Assembly: GCA_947623845.1 (NCBI GenBank)
Contig: CANQHM010000018.1
Span: 1 to 22,274, forward strand
Length of the DNA stretch: 22,274 nt
Direction of reading: 5' to 3'
DNA from: an uncultured Bacilli bacterium
GTDB lineage: Bacteria > Bacillota_I > Bacilli_A > RF39 > UBA660
Shown here: positions 8,045-15,906 of the stretch, one piece after another
Numbering within the stretch: the stretch's first letter is position 1
Layout of the letters: each line of letters starts with the position of its first letter
Position numbers and translations under genes: made by a program
Notes under the pieces: generated by a model
Databases searched by the model: none
Told to the model about the DNA's origin: nothing
Seen by the model: the letters and a program-made list of their open reading frames with translations, nothing else

Positions 8045-9481
8045 TTATAAATAAGTCATTACTACAAATATTAAGATTAAAATTGCTAACATTGCTAGTA
8101 AGAATTTCCAAATATATTTTAACCATGATTTGTAGGAAATATCAGCATATGCAAGTCCGCTTAATAATATGGTACTAGTAGGGATGATTAAACCCGCTAA
8201 CCCATTTATAGAAGTAAATATGATGGTTATAAGACTTTCAAAACCAGTATAATTTGCAGCAAAGTATGATCCTAAGGTAATACCAGTGAAAGCAAATTCC
8301 ACATGGAAGATAGATGATATAAATGCTGATATAGTGGTAATTAAAGGATTAAATCCTTCAGTTAAATTTTCTAGCCAATTAATTATAGTTGGTAGGAAAT
8401 AAGAACCATAAACTGCTAAAGTCGCATACCAAATATATAAGACACTATAAGCTAATACAACGAACAAGACTGGCCTTAACATTTTTTTGATACCATAAGT
8501 GGCGCTTGATAATAATTCATCAAATTTAATATGACCAATTAATTTAACAATTAAAGTAGCTATACCAATAATATAAGTTATGATGTAAATATCCCAAGTT
8601 CCAAAAGCGCCGACGTTTGCTCCTAAAATATCTCGTAAGATATAGGTATCTCCTAATTGGAAACTATCTATCCAAGTATTAAAATCATTAAAGAGCGTAA
8701 CACCAAAAGAGGCCTCATAATCAATATAACCTAAGATTATAAAAGCAAATAAGATAACAAAGATGGTAGCAATCGGCCAGGCTTTAGCTTTATTGTTTTT
8801 ACTTAGTTCGACTGCAAATTTATCTTGTTCTTGTTCTTCTTTTAGCTCTTTACTCTTTTTATTAGTATTTATATAGACGAACATAAAACCTAGATAAACA
8901 AGTAAAGCAATACATAAGATACCAAATTTTAAACCTAAATCAGTAGTAGCAGTAACACCCATTACTTGTTCAATAAATGAGGCACTATAATTACCATAGG
9001 TTGTACCTAGACTTCCTACTAAAGCCGCACCGAAACTAGATGCTACACCCACTATTTTACCTAATCCTAAATGTAAGGAAACAGTTATAACAAATGGAGC
9101 AAATACTAAGATAGGTAATAATTCTTTAGCAATAGATGTATAAAAAGCAAAGATAAGAGTTGAAATAGTAACAAATAACCATTTCTTATTTTCAAAACAT
9201 TTAACAGTATTATTAACTAACTTTTTATAACTATCAGTTTTAGATAAAACGCCATAAAATACTCCAATAGCTAGAAAGAATAAAATATTAATTAGATAAT
9301 AATTTATGGCATAGTATGGTGATCTAAATAAGTCATCTAAACCACTACGATAGATACTTCCGGCACTAAAAGTTCCACCTGAAAACATTCCAGTAGGGAT
9401 GATCCAAGTTAAGATGAAAGTTAATAATAAAGTAAATAAAACTATTTTTAATAAATCATATTTTTTTAACCAATTTTTCAT
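8045..9481 (-). CDS. YfcC-like multi-pass permease (ion transporter superfamily)
   Basis: Integral membrane protein of 478 residues with about 11-13 hydrophobic segments. The arrangement resembles the YfcC/C4-dicarboxylate anaerobic carrier branch of the ion transporter superfamily. There are two related halves, with a charged cytoplasmic loop in the middle (about residues 200-230, KKSKELKEEQEQDK) and a C-terminal re-entrant-like motif, IPTSTILLSGLAYADISY, comparable to the MPTxGxLLAGLALADVSY motif of that family. The substrate (a carboxylate or an amino acid) cannot be read from the sequence. The ATG at 9496 would place GGAGGAG inside the coding region, so the second ATG at 9481 is preferred. 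Single-gene unit with its own extended -10 promoter and terminator. Confidence 0.8.
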   Translation of the reverse strand: MKNWLKKYDLLKIVLFTLLLTFILTWIIPTGMFSGGTFSAGSIYRSGLDDLFRSPYYAINYYLINILFFLAIGVFYGVLSKTDSYKKLVNNTVKCFENKKWLFVTISTLIFAFYTSIAKELLPILVFAPFVITVSLHLGLGKIVGVASSFGAALVGSLGTTYGNYSASFIEQVMGVTATTDLGLKFGILCIALLVYLGFMFVYINTNKKSKELKEEQEQDKFAVELSKNNKAKAWPIATIFVILFAFIILGYIDYEASFGVTLFNDFNTWIDSFQLGDTYILRDILGANVGAFGTWDIYIITYIIGIATLIVKLIGHIKFDELLSSATYGIKKMLRPVLFVVLAYSVLYIWYATLAVYGSYFLPTIINWLENLTEGFNPLITTISAFISSIFHVEFAFTGITLGSYFAANYTGFESLITIIFTSINGLAGLIIPTSTILLSGLAYADISYKSWLKYIWKFLLAMLAILILIFVVMTYL

Positions 9482-9501
9482 TTTTTCTCCTCCCATTATA
9501 A

Positions 9502-9510
9502 ATTATAGCA
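9502..9510 (-). promoter_or_regulatory. Extended -10 promoter for the permease gene
   Basis: Minus-strand TGTGCTATAAT is an extended -10. No -35 consensus is seen. The predicted start near 9495 gives a leader of about 14 nt, beginning at the ribosome binding site GGGAGG. Confidence 0.55.
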
Positions 9511-9530
9511 CAAGATAAGAAAGATAGGAG

Positions 9531-9547
9531 AAAATTGACGTAATTTT
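9531..9547. promoter_or_regulatory. Inverted repeat upstream of the permease promoter
   Basis: AAAATT-GACGT-AATTTT is a 6-bp perfect inverted repeat centred about 44 nt upstream of the predicted transcription start. A regulator binding here would sit at the activator position. AT-rich inverted repeats are common in such DNA, so this is tentative. Confidence 0.3.
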
Positions 9548-9570
9548 CATAAAAATTTCAGAACAAAAGA

Positions 9571-9603
9571 TAAAACCAAATAATTACAATTATTTTTGTT
9601 TTA
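9571..9603. repeat. Strong hairpin at the presumed right flank of tnpB element
   Basis: AAATAATT and AATTATTT (9578-9595) form a perfect 8-bp stem with an AC loop, extended by TAAAAC/GTTTTA (9571-9576 and 9598-9603) across a small internal loop. It could be a pre-existing intergenic terminator for leftward transcripts. It lies where a TnpB guide sequence would be templated if the element ends near 9604. Confidence 0.45.
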
Positions 9604-9711
9604 CCTTAAGGAACTTCACAGTTCCTTTTTCTTGTTTCATTGGAGTTTCCTCCTCCACAAGCCTAAATTCCGATCGTCGCGACCGTACTTTATTTTTTAT
9701 ATTTATATTTT
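9604..9711 (-). ncRNA. omega-RNA (TnpB guide RNA) scaffold and right end
   Basis: IS200/IS605 TnpB proteins are guided by an omega-RNA made from the tnpB 3' end and the right end of the element. Read on the minus strand, the 108 nt after the tnpB stop are more GC-rich than the surroundings and carry two hairpins with GNRA tetraloops: GGAG-GAAA-CTCC (about 9642-9653) and AAGGAACT-GUGA-AGTTCCTT (9608-9627). A CGGTCGCGACGATCGG segment (about 9671-9686) is also present. GNRA caps appear only in the minus-strand orientation, which supports an RNA of the same sense as tnpB. The 5' end probably lies within the tnpB coding region, and the exact junction with the guide is not determinable here. Confidence 0.7.
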
Positions 9712-10848
9712 TTAATTAAATTGATAATTCTTAAATAATCCTTCAACCATGATATTTATACTGGCATTTATATCTCTATCTATTTCTAATCCACAATTAC
9801 TACATTTATATTTCCTCTTACTTAAGTCTTTCATTTCTATATCTTTATGATTACATCTTGAACATATCTGACTACTGGCATAATATCTATTTACTTGATA
9901 AAATTTCTTACCTAACCATAGACATTTATATTTTAATCTTCTTATTATGTCTCCCATTGTAGAATTAGATATAAATTTTCTTACGTGTTTGTATGCTTCT
10001 TTTATCATTGTTTGTACACTTAAGTCTTCACTTATTATAATATCATTTTCTTTTACTATTTTACTTACTATTTCTTCATTAGTTTTAATCCGAGCATTTC
10101 TTAATTTTCTATATGCTTCTTCTAGTTTCATTTTAGTTTTATAATAGTTATTACTATTTTTAACTTTTCTAGATAAATCTCTTTGTAATCTTTTTATTCT
10201 TTTTTCGTACTTATTCAAGTAATTAGGATTACCATAAGTAGTTCCATCACTAGTTGTTACTAAACTTTTTATTCCTACATCTATTCCTATAACACTTGAT
10301 GAAATTACTTCTTTTATATTTAATTCTTCCTCTACACATACTGATACATAATATTTATTTGCTACTTTAGAAATAGTAGCATTAAGTATTCTTCCATTTA
10401 TTCTTTCTAGGTTTCTATAACCTCTTATTTTTACTTCTTTTAATTTAGGTAGAGTTATTATTTTGTTTACTAAATCTAATTTTATATTTTCATAAACTTT
10501 ATCTTTATATTTATTTTTAACATAAGTTGTACGATAACTATCTTTTACTCCTTTAGTTTTAAATTTAGGATACCCACCTTTTTTACTAAAATACTTTTTA
10601 AATCCATTATCTAAATCAAATAAAGCACCTCTTAAAGCACAAACGTCTACTTCTTTTAGAAAAGGATAAGAAATAGTTAAAGAGGGGACTTGTTTAATCA
10701 AATCAAATTTTGATAAATTAACATTGTCCTTTTTCTTATTTAACATATAATTATAAATGAATTTAGTACACCTAATAGTTTTATTAATTAATTCTTTTTG
10801 ATATTCATTAGGATACATTCTAAATTTATAAGCTTTATTGATAATCAT
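9712..10848 (-). CDS. tnpB: RNA-guided nuclease TnpB (IS200/IS605 family)
   Basis: TnpB is the RuvC-type RNA-guided DNA endonuclease ancestral to Cas12. The 378-residue protein has the N-terminal helix-turn-helix/WED region (YKFRMYPNEYQKELI), then the RuvC core with D190 (GIDVGIKSLVTTSDG), E274 (IISEDLSV) and the C-terminal DRDINASINI aspartates (D357/D359). The inserted zinc-ribbon cysteines are C329, C332, C349 and C352. All catalytic and zinc residues are present and the frame is open, so it looks functional. The ATG at 10848 has AAGGAG (10858-10863) 9 nt upstream and a promoter within the left end. No tnpA accompanies it. A domesticated regulatory TnpB cannot be excluded, but the intact catalytic triad argues against a dead nuclease. 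Confidence 0.95.
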   Translation of the reverse strand: MIINKAYKFRMYPNEYQKELINKTIRCTKFIYNYMLNKKKDNVNLSKFDLIKQVPSLTISYPFLKEVDVCALRGALFDLDNGFKKYFSKKGGYPKFKTKGVKDSYRTTYVKNKYKDKVYENIKLDLVNKIITLPKLKEVKIRGYRNLERINGRILNATISKVANKYYVSVCVEEELNIKEVISSSVIGIDVGIKSLVTTSDGTTYGNPNYLNKYEKRIKRLQRDLSRKVKNSNNYYKTKMKLEEAYRKLRNARIKTNEEIVSKIVKENDIIISEDLSVQTMIKEAYKHVRKFISNSTMGDIIRRLKYKCLWLGKKFYQVNRYYASSQICSRCNHKDIEMKDLSKRKYKCSNCGLEIDRDINASINIMVEGLFKNYQFN

Positions 10849-10871
10849 ACCTATTTTCTCCTTGTAAAATA

Positions 10872-10901
10872 ATTATACATCTGCAAACTTGTGTTCGTCA
10901 A
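10872..10901 (-). promoter_or_regulatory. tnpB promoter within the element's left end
   Basis: On the minus strand TTGACG (10896-10901), an 18-nt spacer and TATAAT (10872-10877) make a near-consensus sigma-A promoter, with a leader of about 17 nt. The -35 uses the left arm and loop of the left-end hairpin. Confidence 0.72.
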
Positions 10902-10905
10902 GTTT
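10885..10905 (-). repeat. Left-end hairpin of the tnpB element
   Basis: AAACTTG (10885-10891) and CAAGTTT (10899-10905) form a perfect 7-bp stem with a 7-nt loop. IS200/IS605 elements carry subterminal hairpins recognised by TnpA as single-stranded DNA; this position upstream of tnpB fits that. Confidence 0.6.
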
Positions 10906-10946
10906 TTTTACAACCTTTTTTTAAAATTTTATGAACTTTCCTATAA

Positions 10947-10975
10947 GACAAAAAACCTAATTAGTTATTAGGTTT
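10947..10975 (-). terminator. Intrinsic terminator overlapping lysS 3' end
   Basis: AAACCTAAT (10953-10961) and ATTAGGTTT (10967-10975) form a perfect 9-bp stem with a 5-nt loop, followed on the minus strand by TTTTTTG. The right arm encodes the last residues of LysS (K-P-N-N), so the stop codon lies in the hairpin. Confidence 0.82.
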
Positions 10976-12430
10976 CATTAACGGAAATAAAACAACATCC
11001 CGAATAGATGGTTGGTTATAGATTATCATCATTAATCTATCAATACCAAAGCCTAAGCCAGAAATTGGAGGCATTCCTTGTTCCATAGCACTTAGGAAAG
11101 TTTCATCCATATCCATAGTTTCTTCGTCGCCTTGTTCTTTCGCTTTTAATTGATCTTCAAAAGCATTTCTTTGAACAACTGGGTCAACTAACTCACTATA
11201 CGCTTTGCATAATTCGGTACCACAAACTAGAACTTGGAAGACGTCAATAATTCTTTTGTCTTTATCATTTCTTCTAGCTAGGGGAATTAAAACGGCAGGA
11301 TAGTTATAAATAATTGTTGGTTCTATAATATCCGCTCTAATCATTTTCTTATAACAGAAATCAATTATTTGGCTGACACTTTTATATTCTTCTAAATCAG
11401 CATAAGTAAATAAACCTTTATCAACAATCGTTTTCTTTAGTTCATCAGGTTCAGTAATACTTAGGAAATCAAAACCGAATTTTTTGGTCATTTCTTCAAC
11501 ATAGTTAATTCTTTTCCAATTTTCTTTACCGAAATCTAGAGTATGACCTTGGTATTCAATAGTAGTAGTTCCTACTAATTCTTGTAATAAACCTCTAATA
11601 AAGTTTTGGTAGAATTTAATGTTATCTTCAAAGTTCCAATAAGATGCGTACCACTCTACTTGGGTAAATTCTTGTAAGTGTTCGGTATCCATGCCTTCAT
11701 TTCTAAAACATTTAGCAACTTCGTAAACACGGTCATAACCAGCAGCGATACATTGTTTTAGATAAGTTTCGGGAGCAATTCTTAAGTTGCAATCAATATC
11801 TAAGGCATTGTGATGGGTATAGAAAGGTCTGGCGGCTGCGCCACATACGGCAGTTTGAATGATTGGAGTTTCAACTTGTAAGAAACCATTTTCACCTAAG
11901 AATTTATGAATATAAGCATATAACTTACTACGACCTAAGAAGACTTTACGAGTTTCTTCATTCATAATTAGGTCGACATATCTTTCCCGATATTTAATTT
12001 CGGTATCAGTAAGACCATGGAATTTTTCAGGTAGTGGTCTTAAGGCTTTACCTAGGAATTCAAAAGTATGAACTCTTAGAGTTTTTTCACCAGTTTGGGT
12101 AGTAAATATTTCACCCTTAGCACCAATAAAATCGCCAATATCAATAAGTTTTTTAAAGAAATCATATTTTTCTTCACCAACTTCATCAATCTTAAACTCT
12201 AATTGCATATCACCTTCGATATCTCTAATTCTTACAAATGATAGTTTACCCATCTTTCTTGCAAAGACAATTCTTCCCGCAAGAGAGACATCTTTAGTAC
12301 CATCTTCTAAATTACGAGCGTCTTTTAGAGAATGCGTTTTTTCATACCTTTCAGGATAAGGATTACAAATTTCTCTAATCTTTTCAACTTTTTCCATTCT
12401 TACTTGTTCTTGTTCACTATATTCTTTCAT
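10961..12430 (-). CDS. lysS: Lysyl-tRNA synthetase (class II)
   Basis: Charges tRNA-Lys. The 489-residue protein has an N-terminal OB-fold anticodon-binding domain (VSLAGRIVFARKMGKLSFVRIRDIEGDMQLEF, about residues 50-85) and a class II catalytic core. Motif 1 lies around FLQVETPIIQT, followed by AAARPFYTHHNALD; motif 2 is CFRNEGMDTEHLQEFTQVEWY; motif 3 is GLGFGIDRLMM, near the C-terminus. The ATG at 12430 is preferred over a GTG at 12439, which overlaps the weak ribosome binding site GAAGTGA. A CGAAARPF sequence replaces the common GGAAARPF. It has its own extended -10 promoter and ends in a terminator that shares its last codons. Confidence 0.97.
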   Translation of the reverse strand: MKEYSEQEQVRMEKVEKIREICNPYPERYEKTHSLKDARNLEDGTKDVSLAGRIVFARKMGKLSFVRIRDIEGDMQLEFKIDEVGEEKYDFFKKLIDIGDFIGAKGEIFTTQTGEKTLRVHTFEFLGKALRPLPEKFHGLTDTEIKYRERYVDLIMNEETRKVFLGRSKLYAYIHKFLGENGFLQVETPIIQTAVCGAAARPFYTHHNALDIDCNLRIAPETYLKQCIAAGYDRVYEVAKCFRNEGMDTEHLQEFTQVEWYASYWNFEDNIKFYQNFIRGLLQELVGTTTIEYQGHTLDFGKENWKRINYVEEMTKKFGFDFLSITEPDELKKTIVDKGLFTYADLEEYKSVSQIIDFCYKKMIRADIIEPTIIYNYPAVLIPLARRNDKDKRIIDVFQVLVCGTELCKAYSELVDPVVQRNAFEDQLKAKEQGDEETMDMDETFLSAMEQGMPPISGLGFGIDRLMMIIYNQPSIRDVVLFPLMKPNN

Positions 12431-12453
12431 AAGATTCACTTCTTTCTTTGTTT

Positions 12454-12462
12454 ATTTTATCA
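12454..12462 (-). promoter_or_regulatory. Extended -10 promoter for lysS
   Basis: Minus-strand TATGATAAAAT gives an extended -10 with TAAAAT. The predicted leader is about 17 nt. No T-box leader or other riboregulator fits in the 53 nt between lysS and the upstream gene. Confidence 0.45.
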
Positions 12463-12483
12463 TAAATATTTATTATTTCCTAC

Positions 12484-14409
12484 TTATTTTAACTTTAATT
12501 CTAATTTATTAACGTCGAAGTCTAAATTATTATCCAGCTTAATACCATCTTTAATAGCTAAAGTAGTAATATCATCAATATCTTCAATGTTATCACTTAT
12601 TGTTTGTTTATTTTTTATTTTGAATATAACATTATTTAATTGATAGTAATACTTCTTTATTTCTCTGTTTATTTCTTCATACGTATGGTTACCTACAAAT
12701 CTCCAATTAAGATAATTTACTAAAATACCTCTAACTTCTTGGAGTTCGTTACTAGAATATGGATAATCATTTGCTTTAATAGCATTTATTACTTTGATTA
12801 TATCTTTAATAAAGACATCATTATTAATTAGATAGTTATCAGTTTCAGGTTTATTTAAAGCTTCTTTAAGGGCTTTATTTATTTCAATAATATCTTGTTC
12901 GGTTTTTCTACTTTGGTACATATGGGTTTCTATTTCATATTGACGTTCATAAAAAGCATAGATATCTTGATTAATTTTTAAGGTAGCATCTTCATTATAT
13001 TGATAAGTATATTCGGCATAATCTCTAGCTATTTCGTTTAAAGCTACTATGTCTCGTTCACAATCTTTATAGGGATTAGCTTTAATATACTCTATATCAT
13101 AAAATAGATCTTTAATAAAACTATCGACTTTTTTATTTTTAAAATTTGTTTTGATTTCTTCTAATCTTTTATCTCTATCTCTTTCATAATCCGTTTTTAA
13201 AATCGAACTAAAGGTGTTTTGTTCTTTAACATATCCTTTGTGTTCTGCAATATATGCTTCCATTGTCCTTAATTCTTTATTTAATTTTTGCTTACCAATT
13301 ATGAAACTAGGAATTAGGTAGCAAAATAAAGAATTTAACAAAGTAGTAAGGAAAAGATTGTTAGTGGAAAGAGCTAAAAAGGGATTTAGAATGGTAAAAG
13401 TTAAACCAGAAATCCAGTTAGTACCTTTAAATTTATAAATATAAGACCAGAATGTATATCTAAGATTATGTTGTTTAATTAATTCATAATTTTTAGTTAC
13501 TTTAGCTATTTCTTTTGATGTTAATGATAAATTCCATAGACGAGATGAACTATTTTTATTATAATGATCAATTTTTTCTAAACTTTTGTTAGTTTCGTCG
13601 AAAATAGTATCATCTGGATCAACATTAATTCCTTTGGTAGCAGGTTTAGAAAACGTAACTTTTTCACCTGCAATTAATTTATCAATTATTCTTAAAACGT
13701 TCTTAATTTTATAAGCTTTTTGTTTTTGAGATACTTTTTCTTCTATTTCTTCTAAACTTTTAGTAAATTCGGCATTTTGATTAGTTAAAGATAGTTCTAA
13801 ATGCTTATTATTATTTTTGTAAGAAATGTATTCTGTTGCTAAAGTTTGTAAAGCTAATAATTCGTCTTTAGCAGTTTCATAAGAATTATATTGAATGTCT
13901 TTTATGGTTGAATAAATTTCTTGTAAGAAGTTATCTGTTAAAACTTCACTTTGATATTTTTCTTTTAAAGGTTTATCTAAAGTATTAGAAAAACATTCAA
14001 CTAAATTATTATAAGTTACATTAGCATATTCTTTAAGCATTTTTCTTTGATAGATTTTTTCTAAAACTCGGGAGGTTATGATTGTTAAAGGAATAACAGT
14101 AGCGATTATCATTTTGATAAAAAGCATGTCATTTATAGGAAAATATGCCGTTAAGTTAAGATAAGCAAGCATACTTACTGGTATTAGTAATCCTATTTGC
14201 AATAACATGCTAGAAATTATCTTAGAAATTGATATTTTATTAGTAAATTTTTCCCCTTTTTCACTAGACATAATCATTTTCATAATTTCTTTTTTATAAG
14301 TTATTAGAAAATGATGGATATCATTAAGAGCATCTGTATTTAAATCAAGATTTTTTATATTACCATCTAAAATATCTTTAATGATAGATAATTCATTTCC
14401 TTCTTCCAT
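12484..14409 (-). CDS. Unknown protein with two membrane-helix pairs and long helical regions
   Basis: I do not recognise this 641-residue protein. Two hydrophobic hairpins are visible, at about residues 63-85/95-115 and about 332-348/350-371. Each is followed by a long, charged, mostly helical stretch: about 118-245 with coiled-coil-like heptads around 205-235, and about 375-600. This suggests a duplicated architecture of membrane hairpin plus cytoplasmic helical domain. No nucleotide-binding or catalytic motif is seen; there are few cysteines and no signal peptide. The ATG at 14409 follows GGGGGA (14415-14420) at 5-nt spacing; a TTG at 14427 would be a poorer start. It is divergent from the ABC exporter pair across a 120-nt intergenic region, which suggests co-regulation or a joint function (inference). 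Confidence 0.75.
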   Translation of the reverse strand: MEEGNELSIIKDILDGNIKNLDLNTDALNDIHHFLITYKKEIMKMIMSSEKGEKFTNKISISKIISSMLLQIGLLIPVSMLAYLNLTAYFPINDMLFIKMIIATVIPLTIITSRVLEKIYQRKMLKEYANVTYNNLVECFSNTLDKPLKEKYQSEVLTDNFLQEIYSTIKDIQYNSYETAKDELLALQTLATEYISYKNNNKHLELSLTNQNAEFTKSLEEIEEKVSQKQKAYKIKNVLRIIDKLIAGEKVTFSKPATKGINVDPDDTIFDETNKSLEKIDHYNKNSSSRLWNLSLTSKEIAKVTKNYELIKQHNLRYTFWSYIYKFKGTNWISGLTFTILNPFLALSTNNLFLTTLLNSLFCYLIPSFIIGKQKLNKELRTMEAYIAEHKGYVKEQNTFSSILKTDYERDRDKRLEEIKTNFKNKKVDSFIKDLFYDIEYIKANPYKDCERDIVALNEIARDYAEYTYQYNEDATLKINQDIYAFYERQYEIETHMYQSRKTEQDIIEINKALKEALNKPETDNYLINNDVFIKDIIKVINAIKANDYPYSSNELQEVRGILVNYLNWRFVGNHTYEEINREIKKYYYQLNNVIFKIKNKQTISDNIEDIDDITTLAIKDGIKLDNNLDFDVNKLELKLK

Positions 14410-14473
14410 ATAAATCCCCCACGACAAGTATCGTTTATTCTACTATAAATGCTTTAAAAAGTAAATATATAAC

Positions 14474-14502
14474 TTGTCTTAATTTAAGATATTCTTTATA
14501 AT
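14474..14502 (+). promoter_or_regulatory. Sigma-A promoter of the ABC exporter operon
   Basis: TTGTCT (14474-14479), a 17-nt spacer and TATAAT (14497-14502) form a good vegetative promoter. The start site near 14509 gives a leader of about 21 nt with a GAGG ribosome binding site. Confidence 0.75.
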
Positions 14503-14529
14503 AGATATATAAGTAATGAGGATTGAAGT

Positions 14530-15906
14530 ATGAAAAAGAATTTAAAATTTATTATAGCTATACTTTTTATAAATATATTTATTATATTAATGATAATAAA
14601 TTTTAAGTTATCTCTATTTTATATTATTCCACTAATAATACTGTCTACTATGAATATTTATTTGACATCATTTTTAGTTAGTAATCTAACAATTATTTTA
14701 CATTCTAATTTTCTTACAAATATTACTTCCCCAAATTCTTGGAAATATGATAAAGATTATATAGATAATATTTATAAAGTAGAACAAAATATGTTTGTTA
14801 GTATTTTTACTTTACTATATCTACCTTTACATATTATGAGCTTTTTTATCTATTCAATATTAAATAATTCGTATTTATATTTATTATTAATTTTAGGTTT
14901 ATCTACTATAATGTTTATCTTTATTAAAAAATATCAAAATGATTTTAAAAGTAAGAACTATTTTAAAGGGATTAATCATTTTCTTATTGCGGGGACGGAA
15001 GATAAAGAGTATCAAAGTATTAAGAATAAATTTAAAACTTATTTAAAGAAAGAAAAGAAAATGCTTTTAATAATAGTTATTTATTTACTATTAATTATCT
15101 TGTTAATAAAAAATATCTTCTTAGGATTATTTACTATTCCGTTATTACTAGGGCTTTTAAATACCAAGAATTATTTAAAGACTTATAATTATTATAAGGA
15201 ATATAAAATAGTTGATAACGATAAAAGAAATAAAGAAATTATAGGTTTTACGAAAGATATTACACTTCAAAATATTAAGGTTCGAAACTTTACTAATTTT
15301 AATATAACTTTTCCTAAAAGTAAGATCTGTATTATTTATGGGCCGAATTTAAGCGGGAAATCAACGATATTAGATGTTTTAGCAAATAGAATTACTTTAG
15401 AAGATGGAAATATACTTGTGGATAACCAAAGACTTATCAACAATAAGTTAGATGTTTCTTATATGCGTTATAATGATTATTTATTTTCTAATACAATTAA
15501 AAATATGTTTATCGAATTAAATCCTAAAACCAATGATACTCGAATTCATTTTTGGTTGAGAGAAGTGAATGCCGAATACTTTACTTATGACTTACAAAAA
15601 TTAATTTTAGATAATGGTAGTAATTTAACGAAAGAAGAACAATGCAAATTAAAGATGGCGTTAAACTTAGTTAAAGATAATAATATCTTATTATTTGATG
15701 AACCATTTAAGTATTTTGATTTTAATACAATAAAAAGAATCACGGCGAATTTACGGTATCTACCTAATACCATTATTATTACCACCAGTGATTATAATCA
15801 TTTAAGATTTGCGGATGTGGCTTATATAATTGATAATAATAGTTTGTTATATAGTGGAGATTTTAAAGATATTCCTGATAATTTAGAAAGGAAGTATAAA
15901 ATATGA
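14530..15906 (+). CDS. ABC exporter subunit, Walker A intact, signature degenerate
   Basis: The 458-residue product fuses a membrane domain of six predicted helices arranged as three pairs (about 5-50, 92-133, 178-210) to a C-terminal ATPase domain starting near residue 246. This membrane domain is only about 245 residues, against roughly 320 in ordinary type IV exporters. Walker A is intact (GPNLSGKST, 271-279), as are Walker B and the catalytic glutamate (LLFDEP, D390/E391). The LSGGQ signature has become LTKEE (366-370), and the switch histidine is replaced by threonine (T419). It overlaps the next gene as ATGA (15903-15906) and is therefore probably co-translated as a heterodimer. It resembles CydCD-like or other heterodimeric exporters in layout only; the substrate is unknown. 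Confidence 0.82.
   Translation: MKKNLKFIIAILFINIFIILMIINFKLSLFYIIPLIILSTMNIYLTSFLVSNLTIILHSNFLTNITSPNSWKYDKDYIDNIYKVEQNMFVSIFTLLYLPLHIMSFFIYSILNNSYLYLLLILGLSTIMFIFIKKYQNDFKSKNYFKGINHFLIAGTEDKEYQSIKNKFKTYLKKEKKMLLIIVIYLLLIILLIKNIFLGLFTIPLLLGLLNTKNYLKTYNYYKEYKIVDNDKRNKEIIGFTKDITLQNIKVRNFTNFNITFPKSKICIIYGPNLSGKSTILDVLANRITLEDGNILVDNQRLINNKLDVSYMRYNDYLFSNTIKNMFIELNPKTNDTRIHFWLREVNAEYFTYDLQKLILDNGSNLTKEEQCKLKMALNLVKDNNILLFDEPFKYFDFNTIKRITANLRYLPNTIIITTSDYNHLRFADVAYIIDNNSLLYSGDFKDIPDNLERKYKI

Larger units (their letters stand above)
9604..10920 (-). mobile_element. IS200/IS605-type tnpB-only element (approximate ends)
   Basis: The element consists of a left-end hairpin, tnpB and an omega-RNA/right end, inserted between the lysS terminator and the permease gene. 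No tnpA (Y1 transposase) is present, so it would depend on one in trans or be a retained guide-nuclease gene. The ends are approximate: the right end is set after CCTTAAGG at 9604-9611, and the left tip is somewhere around 10906-10925. No target-site duplication is expected for this family. Confidence 0.65.

Noticed and set aside
12431..12483. T-box or other riboswitch before lysS
   Set aside because: The interval is only 53 nt and has no specifier or antiterminator-like structure.
12332..12643. Plus-strand 103-codon frame
   Set aside because: Overlaps the lysS 5' end and the 641-residue gene's 3' end in antisense; Phe-rich shadow composition.
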